64,000 nucleotides of DNA from Ophiobolus disseminans. Lineage: Eukaryota > Ascomycota > Dothideomycetes > Pleosporales > Phaeosphaeriaceae. A program made the position numbers and the translations under genes. Position 1 is the stretch's first letter. Every line of letters begins with the position of its first letter. Of this stretch, positions 42,845 through 54,531 are shown piece after piece. The notes under the pieces are model-generated. The model was not told the origin of the DNA. It ran no database searches and saw only the letters and a program-made list of their open reading frames with translations. The stretch spans positions 1,156,495 to 1,220,494 of the forward strand of contig MU006223.1 of assembly GCA_010093685.1 (NCBI GenBank). The letters run 5' to 3'.

Positions 42845-44119
42845 AGTGGGTAGTGTTCTTCAATACACACTCAGATTGGATTGTATCGTATCGAAACGTG
42901 TGAAAGGCTGATCTGCCTGGGGATGTTGTAAGCTTGTACCTGCAGACTGATGGACCTGGGTGGCTCAAACCGGGGCATCCTGGATCGAAGCAGCCGATAA
43001 ACCCCACTTTAGCATGTGGTATTTTGATAAGCATGGTATCTTGTTAAGTTGCGAAAACCGGAAATAAAATATGCTATCCTGTATATCTACAGAGTAGTTT
43101 CAGAATGTAGAACAGCTTTTACGTCAGTAGATGTAGTTGTTAAGCTTAGCCTTTCTCCGGCTTTCACGACTTGACGAGAGCCTGATAAGCATGGTGTCGT
43201 GGCTAACCTAGGTGTGATATGACGTACAGACTCCCCATAAGACTTACTGATGACAGGGGCCGCAACGTAATACAGAAGGTTTGCCTCACAGCCATCGTCA
43301 TGGAGATGAGACGAGACAAGATGCGAGTGGAGGAAAGTGGGGCTCGCTTACCGTAGCTAATCGACGCCAAGTGTCGGGTGGCGTGGTGCGGAAAGAAACA
43401 GCACTTCTTCGTACTGTGGTACTTAACTTCGCTTCTCACCCTTGAGGAATATTGTTCAGCCCATGTTGCGTTGTCACCGAGATCTTCATGTCCGAGTCAC
43501 GAGCCGGACTTTTTCAGTGGACGTCCGTCCAGCTCTGCCGTCTGAAAAGCTCGCGGTCTCACCCATGTGCTGCACGATGCACACATACAACCGCGCCCGC
43601 CTTCCCTGGCCATCCATGCCTCTTACCTGTTGAATGCGATAACTGACTGGTTAATGCCTTCTTTAGATGCGCAGTTGCGGGTGTAGGTTGGAGCTGACAC
43701 TAGAAGAAGGACACGTCCAAATTCGAATGCGAGGTTTTGCTCACGCACCTACGATTACGCTTCCCATCTATCCAACACTCAATTGTCAACACACACATTT
43801 GTGATCTGTAAGCAAAAGACTGAAACCATCTCGAACCACGAAAAATTTGCGAGGCTGCCTTCCTCCATCAAGTGAACGCCCAGTCGAAAATTCGATCATG
43901 TCGACATTGTGTGCGCATAGTATACCTGCACACCTGCCTCCCTCATAATGAATGCACTGTGATCTGTGCCACTGTTTGCTTATCAGACACCGTGAGTAAA
44001 CAATATTCCATGTCTCACCGATATGCAGTCATTATTTATAAACCGGAAACATCACCTCTTTTCATGTTCATCGGCATCTCCCCTACCAATAAAACAACAG
44101 ACAGTACCAGGGCTAAATC
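42845..44119. other. Divergent intergenic region, no gene seen
   Basis: 1.27 kb between the amidase start (minus) and the coiled-coil gene (plus). No coding region is supported. TATAAA near 44037 is listed separately. Confidence 0.4.
44037..44042 (+). promoter_or_regulatory. TATA box of the coiled-coil gene
   Basis: TATAAA lies 78-83 bp upstream of the ATG at 44120. Confidence 0.45.
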
Positions 44120-45295
44120 ATGACGACTCTCGGGGATCTACAAATGCAGTTAACCCAGCTTTTCAGCGTTGTCAATTCCCAAGGCTACAAGCTCGAGGAT
44201 GTTCTTCCAATGGAAATGCCGGACCATTTTCACGACATGACGGCTTTGAAAGAGGCGCAAGCTTATATTAACGAGTTTGAGATTCGAGAGAAGCAAATTG
44301 GGGCCGACAAAGCTAACCTCGCCTCTAGCCTAGAGGCAAAGCAGGCCGAGATCGATGATCAGCCTGAGGCGTTCAAGGCTCTACAAGTTGACCTGCAGCA
44401 AGCACAACGTAGCATCGAATACTACAAGGAACTTGCAGACAATGCCAACGAGCGCGCTGCGCGCTATCAGCGCAAGCTAGAAGAGGCTTCAAAAGCCGAA
44501 ACTGTTGCCATCGAGGAGTCTCGCAAGATTCAGCGCATGGAAAGTGATCTTGTAGATCGCGAGGCTGCTGTCTACAAACTCCTTGATGAAAACCGCACCA
44601 TGGCTAATTTTCACGAGACTCAGCACAACCGAGACCTGGAGCTCATCGACGAGAAGGAAAATCGGATCATTGCTCTGATCAACCGCGCTAATCAGTTAGA
44701 TGCAGAGAGGATGCAAGCGGTTGAAAATGCAGAAAGCGCGTCCGAGATCTACGACAGTCTTGTTAAGGCTCTGGAAGAGGAATCAACGGACACAGCTGAG
44801 CAGATCAATCGTCACATGCAACGTGTTCGGTTAAGCGAGCAGCTTTATGCCGTGATTTCCACCGAGCTCGCGCCCATCAACAGCTTCTACAGTAACGCCT
44901 TTGACATTCTGAGCGTCTATCAATCCATATTTGAGAAGCTGTCGGACCCCAACTGCCGGGCAGTTCCAACCGTTCCACTGGATTTGGAGGCCATGTTGGA
45001 TATTGCATGCGAAAACCTTGACATCTTCCAGGCAGTCTCCGCTGCTATAAGCACGGAGGGCTTGGCTCAAGAAAAGGTACGGCAACAGGTCGATGACATG
45101 GCGAAACGCGCAGGGCGCATGTACGCCAGCTTGGACAGTATTAAAAAAGACGTCACTAGTCTTGTGAACCGACTGCGCGATGACCCTAGTGCTTGGCTAG
45201 CAACGAGAGGTCAATCTGGTAGCAATCACAAGCTAGTCTCGCCTGCAAGCAGTATCGCATCATTTGCGAGCATCCGGAATCGCCTCTGGTCATAG
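44120..45295 (+). CDS. Long coiled-coil protein of unknown function
   Basis: A single 391-aa exon. Residues from about 50 to 225 are heptad-rich and highly charged (EIREKQIGADKANLASSLEAK; ERAARYQRKLEEASKAE; DLELIDEKENRIIALINRANQ), predicting an extended coiled coil. The C-terminal part (about 235-365) is a more globular helical region (YAVISTELAPINSFYSNAFDILSVYQSIF; DIACENLDIFQAVSAAIS), ending in a short Ser/Gly tail. There is no signal peptide, membrane segment or catalytic motif. I recognise no family. It stands between two members of the BTB-like family but shares no block with them, so any functional link is only positional. Confidence 0.8.
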   Translation: MTTLGDLQMQLTQLFSVVNSQGYKLEDVLPMEMPDHFHDMTALKEAQAYINEFEIREKQIGADKANLASSLEAKQAEIDDQPEAFKALQVDLQQAQRSIEYYKELADNANERAARYQRKLEEASKAETVAIEESRKIQRMESDLVDREAAVYKLLDENRTMANFHETQHNRDLELIDEKENRIIALINRANQLDAERMQAVENAESASEIYDSLVKALEEESTDTAEQINRHMQRVRLSEQLYAVISTELAPINSFYSNAFDILSVYQSIFEKLSDPNCRAVPTVPLDLEAMLDIACENLDIFQAVSAAISTEGLAQEKVRQQVDDMAKRAGRMYASLDSIKKDVTSLVNRLRDDPSAWLATRGQSGSNHKLVSPASSIASFASIRNRLWS

Positions 45296-45732
45296 GCTTG
45301 GGAAGAATGTACGTGTAGCCGTACTGGGCTTAGATGTACTTTTGTTGCAAAGTGCCTTAGATGTGACATGACACACGAGGTGAACACTATAATTATCAAC
45401 TCATAAACAATCATTTGACATATTCTTTTTGACAAAGTGAAGACATCCTTTGCAGGAGTGATGAAAAGCCACCTTGATTAATATTTGGACTTGTGTGGCT
45501 GTTATCGCTTCGTTGCTCCCCACACGTTCCACGCTAGATTGCTGTCGTACATAGTGGACGCTTCTCGTGCCCGACATTGTGAAGAGACGAGCTCCCTAGG
45601 TCACGAGGTGTAAAACATCGTTTACTTACCGCACCTTCTAGTCACCCTCAACTACTTAGATCTGCTTGGTCATTCACAACCTTGCCAGCTGACATAACTT
45701 AGTTTCCTCCCATCTGCTACTTGATCATCATA
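45296..45732. other. Intergenic, no gene seen
   Basis: Holds the coiled-coil gene 3' region and the promoter of family member B. Confidence 0.4.
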
Positions 45733-47037
45733 ATGCTTGCCTCAACCACGAACGGACTGAAACGCAAAGCCAGCAGTGAGATGACCGTTGGTGGGATGTG
45801 TTCACCAGGAACGAAGAAGTCTAAGACAGCCGAACAAGGCGACACCGTGACTCACCTTTTGTCTCACGATGGTTGTATTTCAGAGGAGTATGAACCTGAG
45901 CGACACGATATCGCGGAGATCTTGAACGCACCGAGTGATAGCCTGCGACGACCTCATCGACCATTGCCTACCATGACTCTCGATGAGAAGCGAAGACTCT
46001 CAGATGAGCAGGTCTCCCTCATTATTCTGTCGCGTGACAACAACAAACCAAACCCGTATGGTCAGCAGTCCAGCACAAACGGACCACTCTCATGGCCCGC
46101 CGTTGCCGACGTCTACAACCAAAAGTTCCGTGTCGGACAGTCGAGCGTGGGCTTTGCCGCGATGGAGAAGCGCGCTCGGCAAAACCGAGAGGCTTGGATG
46201 GCAGCACGACCAGCGTATCCACGCAAAATTGTGTATACGAAGAAATTCAAAGTTGTCAAACGCAAGGTGGTCCGTCAGGCAAAGCCGAAGCAGATAACTC
46301 AGGCCGCTGAGCCAGTGCGACAACAGATGGCCAATGCGCAGGCAAAGATTGAACCCATCGATTCCGACATTGTTCCAGTGCCGCAGGGACCGGCGCACTC
46401 AAGTCGCTGTGTAGGTGGCTGGGTGCCCCCAGATGATGTCCGCAACACCGCCGACATTGACAACTACATCGAGTGCCGCGCGCTAGTACCAGATGCCGAT
46501 CAGAGCAGATGGATGGCGATCGAAGTCGAAGACACAGACGGAGAGCCTCTTGGAGACATCTTCGTCCCTGTTGAGCACATCTGTGAGAGCTTCAAATGTG
46601 TTGCTGAACAGCTTGAATACAATACTAGCATTCGCCTGAAGCTGACTTGTCATTCAAAAGCTACTGTCAGTCGGTACGTTCAATGCGTCTCACCGACGCA
46701 GTTGACCACGCTACCAGACTGGGACATTGTCTCGCTCATGGATTTGTACGCCGTCGCAGCGCAGATGGAGGACGATCGGGTTCGGGGTCTTGTACTAGAG
46801 CGGTGGGAAGCTTTATTGGAACACGATCTTGAGCTCGAGCTAGATCCCGAAGATCTGAACAGTATCTTTTACAGCACAGAGCCTGAAGATCCAGCGCGTG
46901 AGTTCTGGGCGAAGGCACTGTTTGTTGGCGGTGTTGCCGAGCAGATCGCTGGTCTGAAAGACTGCCATACGGCCTTGAAGGCTCAGTTGGAGGAGTTGGC
47001 GGCTGGTAAAGAGCGGATTCCACCACTTGGTGACTGA
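45733..47037 (+). CDS. SANT/Myb-like plus BTB-like protein (family member B)
   Basis: The ATG at 45733 gives 434 aa, single exon. Order: basic N-terminus (GLKRKASSE; GTKKSKT), a SANT/Myb-like region at about 85-163 (SDEQVSLIILSRDNN ... LSWPAVADVYNQKF ... AAMEKRARQNREAWMAARPAYP) matching member A in the positions of EQ, DN, W, KR, R and P-x-YP, and a Lys/Arg stretch (KKFKVVKRKVVRQAKPK). A degenerate BTB-like region follows (about 250-380, VSRYVQCVSPTQLTTLPDWDIVSLMDLYAVAAQMEDDRVRGLV in two blocks). The CHHC motif of members A, C and D is absent, because the protein ends soon after the BTB-like part. Probably nuclear. No characterised homologue is recognised. Confidence 0.82.
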   Translation: MLASTTNGLKRKASSEMTVGGMCSPGTKKSKTAEQGDTVTHLLSHDGCISEEYEPERHDIAEILNAPSDSLRRPHRPLPTMTLDEKRRLSDEQVSLIILSRDNNKPNPYGQQSSTNGPLSWPAVADVYNQKFRVGQSSVGFAAMEKRARQNREAWMAARPAYPRKIVYTKKFKVVKRKVVRQAKPKQITQAAEPVRQQMANAQAKIEPIDSDIVPVPQGPAHSSRCVGGWVPPDDVRNTADIDNYIECRALVPDADQSRWMAIEVEDTDGEPLGDIFVPVEHICESFKCVAEQLEYNTSIRLKLTCHSKATVSRYVQCVSPTQLTTLPDWDIVSLMDLYAVAAQMEDDRVRGLVLERWEALLEHDLELELDPEDLNSIFYSTEPEDPAREFWAKALFVGGVAEQIAGLKDCHTALKAQLEELAAGKERIPPLGD

Positions 47038-48698
47038 GTTGAAAGTCAGTATGTAGTAGTTGTGAAGTAGGCCGTAGTTTGAAACTTACGAGCTTTAGCA
47101 GTTTTTAGTATCCATAGAATTCAAAGCAGGACTGACGCAAAGAATCCATTGACTTGATTCTCAAGCGAAATGGGGTTGCTAAACAGTAGAACGTGAGGAG
47201 ACATGGCACTGTCTGAACATGAGGTGATGTTGAAAGAAATGGTGTTCCTGACATACTAATGTCGGTTTTCCGTGTCGTTCCACAAGCAATTCGATATGAA
47301 TGCCATGCGCGGCGGCTAGCTACTACAAGACTTCCCAAGCGAGGCGGTTCGGAGTCTCGTCGAAGGAACCGTTAGAGTATCGACCCAAGCCTCGTGGCTT
47401 CATCAGATCATCAAAATCCGCCTTGTACGCAGGTCTCCGAGGTAGACTTGGAGGCTTTACCTGGTCGAGAACCGTTGCGGACCGTGACCCCGACAAAATT
47501 TGAAGAAGGAGATGTAGAGAAGGCCCGACCGTTACTTGTCAGGACAGCCACCCGGCGCGAGTTCACAATGCACAACTCGTGGTGGAGGACAGGCGCTAAA
47601 CATGCACCACACTACCGTTTGTTTAAGGTGCTGACTCGACACAAAGCCGGGCACGGAGGACCGTCTTCCGCCTTAGTGTTCGCTGTCAAGCAGGGCGCTA
47701 CCGGCCCTCGCCAAAACCTTGGCGCTGGAGCCAATCGATCTCTCCGTGCTCGGCAGGTCTGCACCTTTGCACTGCAACACGAACGCCCCAGTCACATGCC
47801 TCTCGTATGTTGTTCTCGCCATCTTTATGCTGTCCCCCGTAGTTGCATTGAGGCGACTTTCGATGATCTGTTGGCGGGCCGCCGTCAGCAACCGCGTCCA
47901 TGCCGCGTGACTGCGCTCGCATCCTCCCCTGACTGTCTTGCCATTGGCGGGTAATTCAATCTTGAGGATGGCGGTCCTGCTGCGCGGACACACCAGCCAG
48001 AGAGTACGACGAGGACTTTTCCGCGAAATCGCCAATCTCTGTAGTGTATGAGGCCGTGATTGGCATCGCTACCTGGCCGTCCGATGTATGTCTAGATGAG
48101 ACAACCGGCCGCCCGCACCATATTCGCGCCCCCAACGGTGATCCATGACCATTGTTGCAGCCCTGTCGAAAGTCTTACGGCCCGTGCCCCACGTCTGGAG
48201 GATGCAAACCTGGATGTTGGGGCCCCGCGGGCCAGAGAGTCAGCGGTGGCTTCCCCACCAAGGCAGCCTCGCACCACATGTGCGGATCGCCGCCCGCATC
48301 GTGCCGCCAAAACAGCAGCGCGCGACTTGTTACTGTATCGATGAAGGCTTGGGAGTATTGGACCGGTTGCCGAAAGCCACATAATCCTCCGCGTTATCGT
48401 GTACCTACCAAGGTGTGGCGTTCATGCATAGGACCGGGAGAGGCGCTGTGTCGCTTGCCATTCACGTCGACGGAGCGACCGACGCCGTGCCCAATTTGCT
48501 CAGCAGCATGCTTCCAGAACTACGCGCCAACGGTGCACCTGCTGGTATGCAGAAAATACCCGGATATTACGGTCGCACGTCCGATACCCTCACCCTTGGG
48601 ACCTAGGGAAGCGTGATCTTCGAACATGTTTTATAGCTGGTGCATGTCCCCCAGTTAGTTTCAACATCAGCTCTCATCGGGGTATCTCCACCGCAACC
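47038..48698. other. Long upstream region of the sugar transporter, no firm gene
   Basis: 1.66 kb, GC-richer in its second half, with many overlapping frames on both strands up to 186 codons. None has a fungal-type start, known motif or convincing splice pattern. It could be a long regulatory region or hold a decayed gene. Confidence 0.4.
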
Positions 48699-50477
48699 AT
48701 GTCGGACACCAAAGAGACCGTCACTACGCACATCAACAACACCGGGTCAGACCATGGGGTAAGTCATCTGTGACACCACACAATGCCAATCTCTGACACT
48801 TGACAGGACGCAAAACATGTGGCGGAAGTAAAAGTCATTTCGGGTTCTGAGGCCATTGCAGAGGCCAAACTCAAGGAGCCACCGAAGAAGTTCTCGGCCT
48901 ACGCTATGATTCTATACGTTATTGCCTTTGTTGGGTTCTTCTGCTCCACCTGCAACGGTTTCGATGGCTCCATGTTCAACGCTCTTCTTACCAACAAGGA
49001 GTTCAAGAAATACTACAACGTCGAGTCTACTGGCGCTTGGGCTGGTATCGTCACATCCATGTACCAAATCGGAGGCGTCACAGCTCTTCCTTTCATCGGT
49101 CCTGCGTGTGATACTTGGGGCCGTCGCTATGGAATGATGATTGGAGCTGCTATCGGTTGTGCTGGAGTCATCATCCAGGCCACCACACGTCCAGGCCACA
49201 ACCCTGTCGGTCAATTCATGGGCGGCCGCTTTCTGCTCGGTTTCGCTGTCCCCATCATGACTACTGCTGGACCTCTCCACGTTATCGAAACGTCTCATCC
49301 CGCCCATCGTGGTGTTGTCACCGGTCTCTACAACACCTTCTGGTTCGTTGGCAGTCTTTTGGCTGCTGGTGTGGCTCGTGGCGCCGCCAATATCGGAGGC
49401 AAGACGAGCTGGATCATTCCTGTTTGGATGCAAATCCTCTTCCCAGGTCTTATTCTTCTTCTTGCGTGGTTCCTGCCCGAATCTCCCCGATGGCTGTATA
49501 CTCGGGGTAGACACACAGAAGCTACCAAAGTCCTCGCTAAATATCACGGCGAAGGAAAGGAAGACAGCGTCTGGGTCACCATGCAGCTTCGCGAGTACGA
49601 GGAATACCTGAACATGGATGGCGGAGACAAGCGCTGGTGGGACTATGGCTCGCTCTTCAAGACGAGACAGGCTCGTTACCGCCTCATGTGCAATTGTGTC
49701 TTTGCCATTTTTGCTCAGTGGTCGGGTAACCAGGCAGTGGACTACTTCATCGCTGGCGTGCTTGAGTCAGCCGGTGTCACCGACCAGACAAAGCAGATGA
49801 ACATCAACCTCGGCAAATCCTGCATGCAGTTTGCTTTTGTAAGAGCCGACCCTGAACTGGATACAAGCGCATGCTAACTGATATTAGGCTGTTGCTGGCG
49901 CCACTTTCGTCGACAAGCTTGGTCGCCGCCCAATGATGATCTACACCTTTGGATTTGTGTCTTTCGTCTGGGTCGCTGCCGTTGCAGCGGTCGCAGTCAA
50001 TTCCAAGACACCTTCCGACTCCGCCGCAAACGGTTTCGTTGCGATGATCTTCCTCTTCAACGCTGTCTATGCTTTCGGTATCACGCCCCTCCAGGCCTTG
50101 TTTCCCGTCGAAGTCCTGTCTTTCGAGATGCGTGGCAAGGGCATGGCCTTCTCCAACTTGTCTCTCACGACTGCCATGTTGATCAACCAGTTTGCGTACC
50201 CTATTGCGCTAAAGAACATTCAGTGGAAGCTGTACATCGTTTTCGCCGTTTGGTGTCCAGTCCAGGCTGCTGTCTGCTGGTGGATCATGTACGTATCCGC
50301 TCACAAAACGTGATTGAGATATTTGCTAACCTCTTGTACAGTCCAGAGACCAAGAACCGTACGCTCGAAGAGCTCGACGATATCTTCAACAGCCCAAATC
50401 CCCGCAATGCGTCGCTCATCAAGAAGAAGATTGCGGCTGATACGCAAGGCAACATCCTCGAGGTGGAGAAGGTTTAG
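48699..50477 (+). CDS. MFS sugar transporter (lactose/hexose porter type)
   Basis: Exons are 48699..48758, 48807..49838, 49888..50288 and 50342..50477, giving 542 aa. Introns of 48, 49 and 53 nt are in phase. Twelve transmembrane segments are expected. Sugar-porter signatures are present: DTWGRRYG after TM2-3, GRFLLGFAV, PESPRWLYTRGR at the end of the N-half, DKLGRRPMMIYTFG in the second half, and PETKNRTLEELDDIF after TM12, created by the last splice. The N-terminal tail (about 50 aa) is cytosolic. It resembles fungal lactose permease-type carriers, but the transported sugar cannot be told from sequence. It acts at the plasma membrane. Confidence 0.94.
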
Positions 50478-51461
50478 GAGGCTGTACTACTTCTGACAGC
50501 TGTGTCGAACGAGACGAGACGAAACGAAACGGGCTGCCTCCCGCTAGTGCGCTGATGCCCAACCCCAAATACCTGCAAGGTAGCTACCAAGACTGTCGCT
50601 TATCTAATTCCATATCAAGACCAATCTATACCTGTCGAACCAACCTCCCGCCTTGACTTTGCGCGCGTCTCCATGAAAACCGCTGGTTGCATGATACTCC
50701 ATAATCATGTCTACTGAGTCGTCCAGCAAACATTTTAGCCGTGAAATTTTCGTGTTTTTTCTCTCGAAATAAGAGTAACATCGCAGGAGACGGCGTCACA
50801 TATCTGGATCTGTGAGTCACTACAATATATCTGAACAGTGATGAACTTTGTTGACTACTGAAAGGCAACCGTCTTTTCCAATGCCATCCCATCTGCACAT
50901 TATAGTCCAGGATATCAACCTGAAGCGGTGCACGCAGTACATCACCCTCCAGCCGATTTTCACGCTGCAACTCATATGTTTGACCGTGGTAGGACGATGA
51001 ATGCTCCTTCGTCGAATGTACTTGTCCTTCCTGGCGGTTTGCTGACAGGATGATGATTGGGGAAACAGGTAAATAATGCTGATTTGATTGCTAGTGCATC
51101 GAGCAACACCATCGGTCTTAAGAATGCGCCTTCTCGGCTTGTAAGACTAATGAAACACCGTATAAATTCGTCATCATTATGGTTGTATCTCCCATCGAAG
51201 GGGCGAGTGATACGTCATGTGTTGCTTTGCTCGATTGAGTGAAAATCACTAGTGCTCGAGCGTGGCGAGCATTACGGGTCACCGTGCTCCTGTATAGAAC
51301 ATGTCTCCGCCCTGCCCCCTTTTCTTTCTCCCACATCTTCGTCCTCACTCTTGTCGACTTCTTCAACTCCTCACCTATCTCGCGCCTCATATCAAGCCAT
51401 TTCTATCTCCACCACACGCCCCAGTCCTTCGTTCACGAATTTGCCAATCTACGGATTCAAC
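50478..51461. other. Intergenic, no gene seen
   Basis: About 1 kb with the transporter 3' region and the promoter and CT-rich leader of family member C. The frame of member C is open upstream to 51252, but that part lacks an ATG and is pyrimidine-rich leader. Confidence 0.4.
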
Positions 51462-53774
51462 ATGGACGACTTCAAGACGCACAGTACAAAGCGTACACAC
51501 GATACCTTTCTTGCTCATGATCAGGCTTCCCGCCCGGAGTCATCTCAGATGCACTTTACTCAACGGTATACGCAATCCTTCGCCACCAATCAAGACCCGC
51601 CATCACGTAAGGCAAGGAAGATTGCCCATCTGGCCGATGTCTCTCCGGAAGTGGCGGGCGTCTCGACTTCGCCCGAGCAAGTTAACATAGAGACACCAAC
51701 AAAGGCGACAACCACTCCGAAAGATCAACAAGACCGGGACATGAGCGACGCGTTCGCCGAAGACCATCATGTCAACGAGGCCCCAGCAAAGCCGGTCTCG
51801 GTCAATACTAAATCGAGGAGCTTTGTTGCACTCCCCCAAATTCTTGCGTCCGATATAGCAAACAATAGGTATGCGCCCACGGACCCAACAGCTCTGCGCC
51901 ATTACCTGGAAGAGGTGCAACAGCGATATCTTCATCCGGCGCGGACACCGATTGAAACACCGAGTTCCAGCGTCAAAGAGATGGAGAGAAACGCCATCTT
52001 TGAGAAGGTGTTTTGTAACTTCACTAATGCAGAGTGCATACCTACGTACAATAGCTTACACAGACGTGCGGGTAGCGGTGCAGCAATATCGAAACAAATT
52101 CTCCAATATGCTGGTACCTGGTTTGACGAAGAAAAAACCGTCCTGCCATACAAGGCTCGGAAAGCCGCTGACCAGCAGCGGTTGAAAGTTCTTGGCTTGG
52201 GACCAGAACACTTCCCCACTCCTCACGAGACTAAAATCGCGGCGATGAAGCCTGCGACCAAGCGTAAGGCAATTTCCACACCAAACAAGCAGAAGGCGGC
52301 CGAGATGTCTACACAAGATACACCGAACAATGGTGTTGTTGAAGGAGTCGAGCCAGCCAGCGATTCGACTACTGCGTCTCAGTCACCGGAGCACATCCTT
52401 CCGAGCCAGGCTAGTGAGCCACAGCAGGCCTTAGTTTGCGATGCTTCTGAGAGCGCTGAAGTATATGATGAAGTACACACCGAAGAGGTGGACTTTGTCA
52501 AAGGGCACTTCAATCCCTCACTCCATGAGGTTGTTCAGGCCGCAACCGCCACGTTCGCTGCCGAGAGCTCTCACACGATTAGTTTTGTGGTTGACGATCA
52601 GAGTTATGTTGTGAACAAGGATGCAGTGTATGAGCACTGTGGCTTTGTCCGCGAAAGACTCCCGGATGGAGATGAAAATCGAAGCCTTTCACTGGATGGC
52701 CGCAGCCCCGTCATCGTTCGGGCTTTTCTTCAAGCCATCTTCCCCGGCTCGAACAAGTTACCCGTTTACAGTATCGACTTTCCTGGCACAGAAGCGTGCT
52801 TTGAGCGAGCAGATTCCGACCCGCTGGGCGTGCTTGAAGGTATTGATACCCACGCCCGCAAGATCGACTGGAACATTCGGGCCTGCCGCATGCTATATGA
52901 CCTTGCCTCGGCCATGGACTGCTCTCTCGTCAAGGACATGGTGACCGACCAAATCTTGGAACTCTGGAATGAGGAATGCCGTCAGGATGGTGACTCCATC
53001 AAAGACAGTAAAGAGATGAAACTCCCGTACGAGTTACTTAACGGTCTTTCGTTGACTGAGGACGGGCCTCTGATTCGATTGATCGGGCACATTCATATCC
53101 ATCGCGGCCCTTCCATGTGGCCGAAGGTGCTGAGTGAAACCGTGGTTGAAGCCATAGAGCGGTGGCGCGAAGGTGCCGACGTCCCACAGCCTTGGACTTC
53201 TCATGGACACTGTGAGCGGTTTCACACGCATGGCAATGATAAGCCATGCTATAGAGATGCTGCACAGGCACCAAAAGCCGATACTGAGATCATGATCTCT
53301 GAGCTTTTCGACGATCCGAGAGAGAATGCTTACGAGGCCAATGCCACCGCACTCTCAGATGCCCAGTTTGAGAAGCCGCTAGATAGGGAAGAGAGCGAGA
53401 CGAGGTACTGGGAAGCCAATCTGGTCCAGTGGTCACTCAAGCAGGGACAGCAAGCCGTCGACGCTCTCCTCAACATTGAGGAGCACGAGCAGGAGCTTTT
53501 GTCGCCCACAGCGCCTGAAGAGGATAAGAAGGTGTGGCGCCAGAGTCTGGACAACTGGAAACAGGATTTGGTCGACCTGCGTGAAGAATATTGGTGGATG
53601 TGGAACTTATTTGAGAATCGTTGGGTCATGGGATACAACATTAATGGTGAAGTACACGGACCTAATCGCTTCTTCTCGACTCTCGGAAAGACCGCGCTGG
53701 TGGAGGAAGAGAAGCCGGGAGATTGGACGTTGGAAGGGAAGGTGGGGATTGGGCTCGACGAAGATTACTTATAG
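51462..53774 (+). CDS. BTB-like protein with CHHC motif (family member C)
   Basis: The ATG at 51462 gives 770 aa, single exon. Order: the start motif TKRTHDTFLA (about 9-18), a basic patch (SRKARKIAH), a conserved N-terminal block at about 134-253 (RYAPTDPTALRHYLEEV; ARTPIETPSSSVKEMERNAIFEKVF; ECIPTYN; AISKQILQYAGTWFDEEKTVLP; RLKVLGL), a disordered linker, and a BTB-like region at about 374-505 (FVVDDQSYVVNKDAVYEHCGF; RSPVIVRAFLQAIFP; WNIRACRMLYDLASAMDCSLVKDMV). Then comes Cys584-x3-His588-x-His590-x5-Cys596-Tyr, and a helical, Glu-rich tail. Member D downstream shares every block in the same order. Probably nuclear. The molecular role is unknown. It could be a zinc-binding, protein-interaction or transcription-related factor. 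Confidence 0.85.
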   Translation: MDDFKTHSTKRTHDTFLAHDQASRPESSQMHFTQRYTQSFATNQDPPSRKARKIAHLADVSPEVAGVSTSPEQVNIETPTKATTTPKDQQDRDMSDAFAEDHHVNEAPAKPVSVNTKSRSFVALPQILASDIANNRYAPTDPTALRHYLEEVQQRYLHPARTPIETPSSSVKEMERNAIFEKVFCNFTNAECIPTYNSLHRRAGSGAAISKQILQYAGTWFDEEKTVLPYKARKAADQQRLKVLGLGPEHFPTPHETKIAAMKPATKRKAISTPNKQKAAEMSTQDTPNNGVVEGVEPASDSTTASQSPEHILPSQASEPQQALVCDASESAEVYDEVHTEEVDFVKGHFNPSLHEVVQAATATFAAESSHTISFVVDDQSYVVNKDAVYEHCGFVRERLPDGDENRSLSLDGRSPVIVRAFLQAIFPGSNKLPVYSIDFPGTEACFERADSDPLGVLEGIDTHARKIDWNIRACRMLYDLASAMDCSLVKDMVTDQILELWNEECRQDGDSIKDSKEMKLPYELLNGLSLTEDGPLIRLIGHIHIHRGPSMWPKVLSETVVEAIERWREGADVPQPWTSHGHCERFHTHGNDKPCYRDAAQAPKADTEIMISELFDDPRENAYEANATALSDAQFEKPLDREESETRYWEANLVQWSLKQGQQAVDALLNIEEHEQELLSPTAPEEDKKVWRQSLDNWKQDLVDLREEYWWMWNLFENRWVMGYNINGEVHGPNRFFSTLGKTALVEEEKPGDWTLEGKVGIGLDEDYL

Positions 53775-54531
53775 AAAAGCACGTAGTAACTTAGCAGTTG
53801 TTCAATGGTCATCTCGCCACAGTATATATTTCATATTACTCTCTCATCATACGCAAAAGGTACAATTGCAGAGACAAGTTTATCGTGGATAACAGACTTC
53901 AGCCTAGGTGATGAGAACCAGATGTCTAACTGAACGCTGGGTAAATGAAAAAACAAGAGAGCGCAGGTGTATTGAACGATGACTGTGAATGCGCCTGAAT
54001 CGATTCGTGCTTCAAGACCTCATGAGCGTGATCAGAGGCCGACTCCGCTCGTAGCCGCGCGTGACGTAATTATTTCGTTTAATTTTTCACAAGCGCACTT
54101 GAACGCAATCATTTATTGCAAACACACAGTGGGCTGATTAGTCAGTGTGACAAAGAAAGTAGATAAGCTCTTGAGGACTGTGCGCGATGTCGTGGGCATT
54201 AAGCGTCATGTAGCGGGTCGCTTGAGGTGAAAGGTAGTGCACGTGAGCATCGCACGAGGAGGCTGTGTTTTGTGCTCCCTCTCATAAGTTTCTGCTCCGC
54301 TTTCATCTCAGTCTTCCATTACTAGAACTCACCTCTCGCTTGTCAACTCTACTAGACTGCTCAAAACCACCTGCCCTAGTTATAAAAAACGTATCACGAC
54401 TGCTTTGCACCAGCAAAGCTTTCCGACTTGCGCGCACCGACAATTGCAGGCTCAGAAGATACGACCTCAGGTAATTAAGCCCCCTATCCCCTGGCCTCGT
54501 CGCATTCTTTTCCTAGTTACACAAGATCATC
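53775..54531. other. Intergenic between tandem family members C and D
   Basis: 757 bp holding the 3' region of C and the promoter of D, with a CT-rich leader near 54270-54360. No coding region is supported. Confidence 0.45.
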
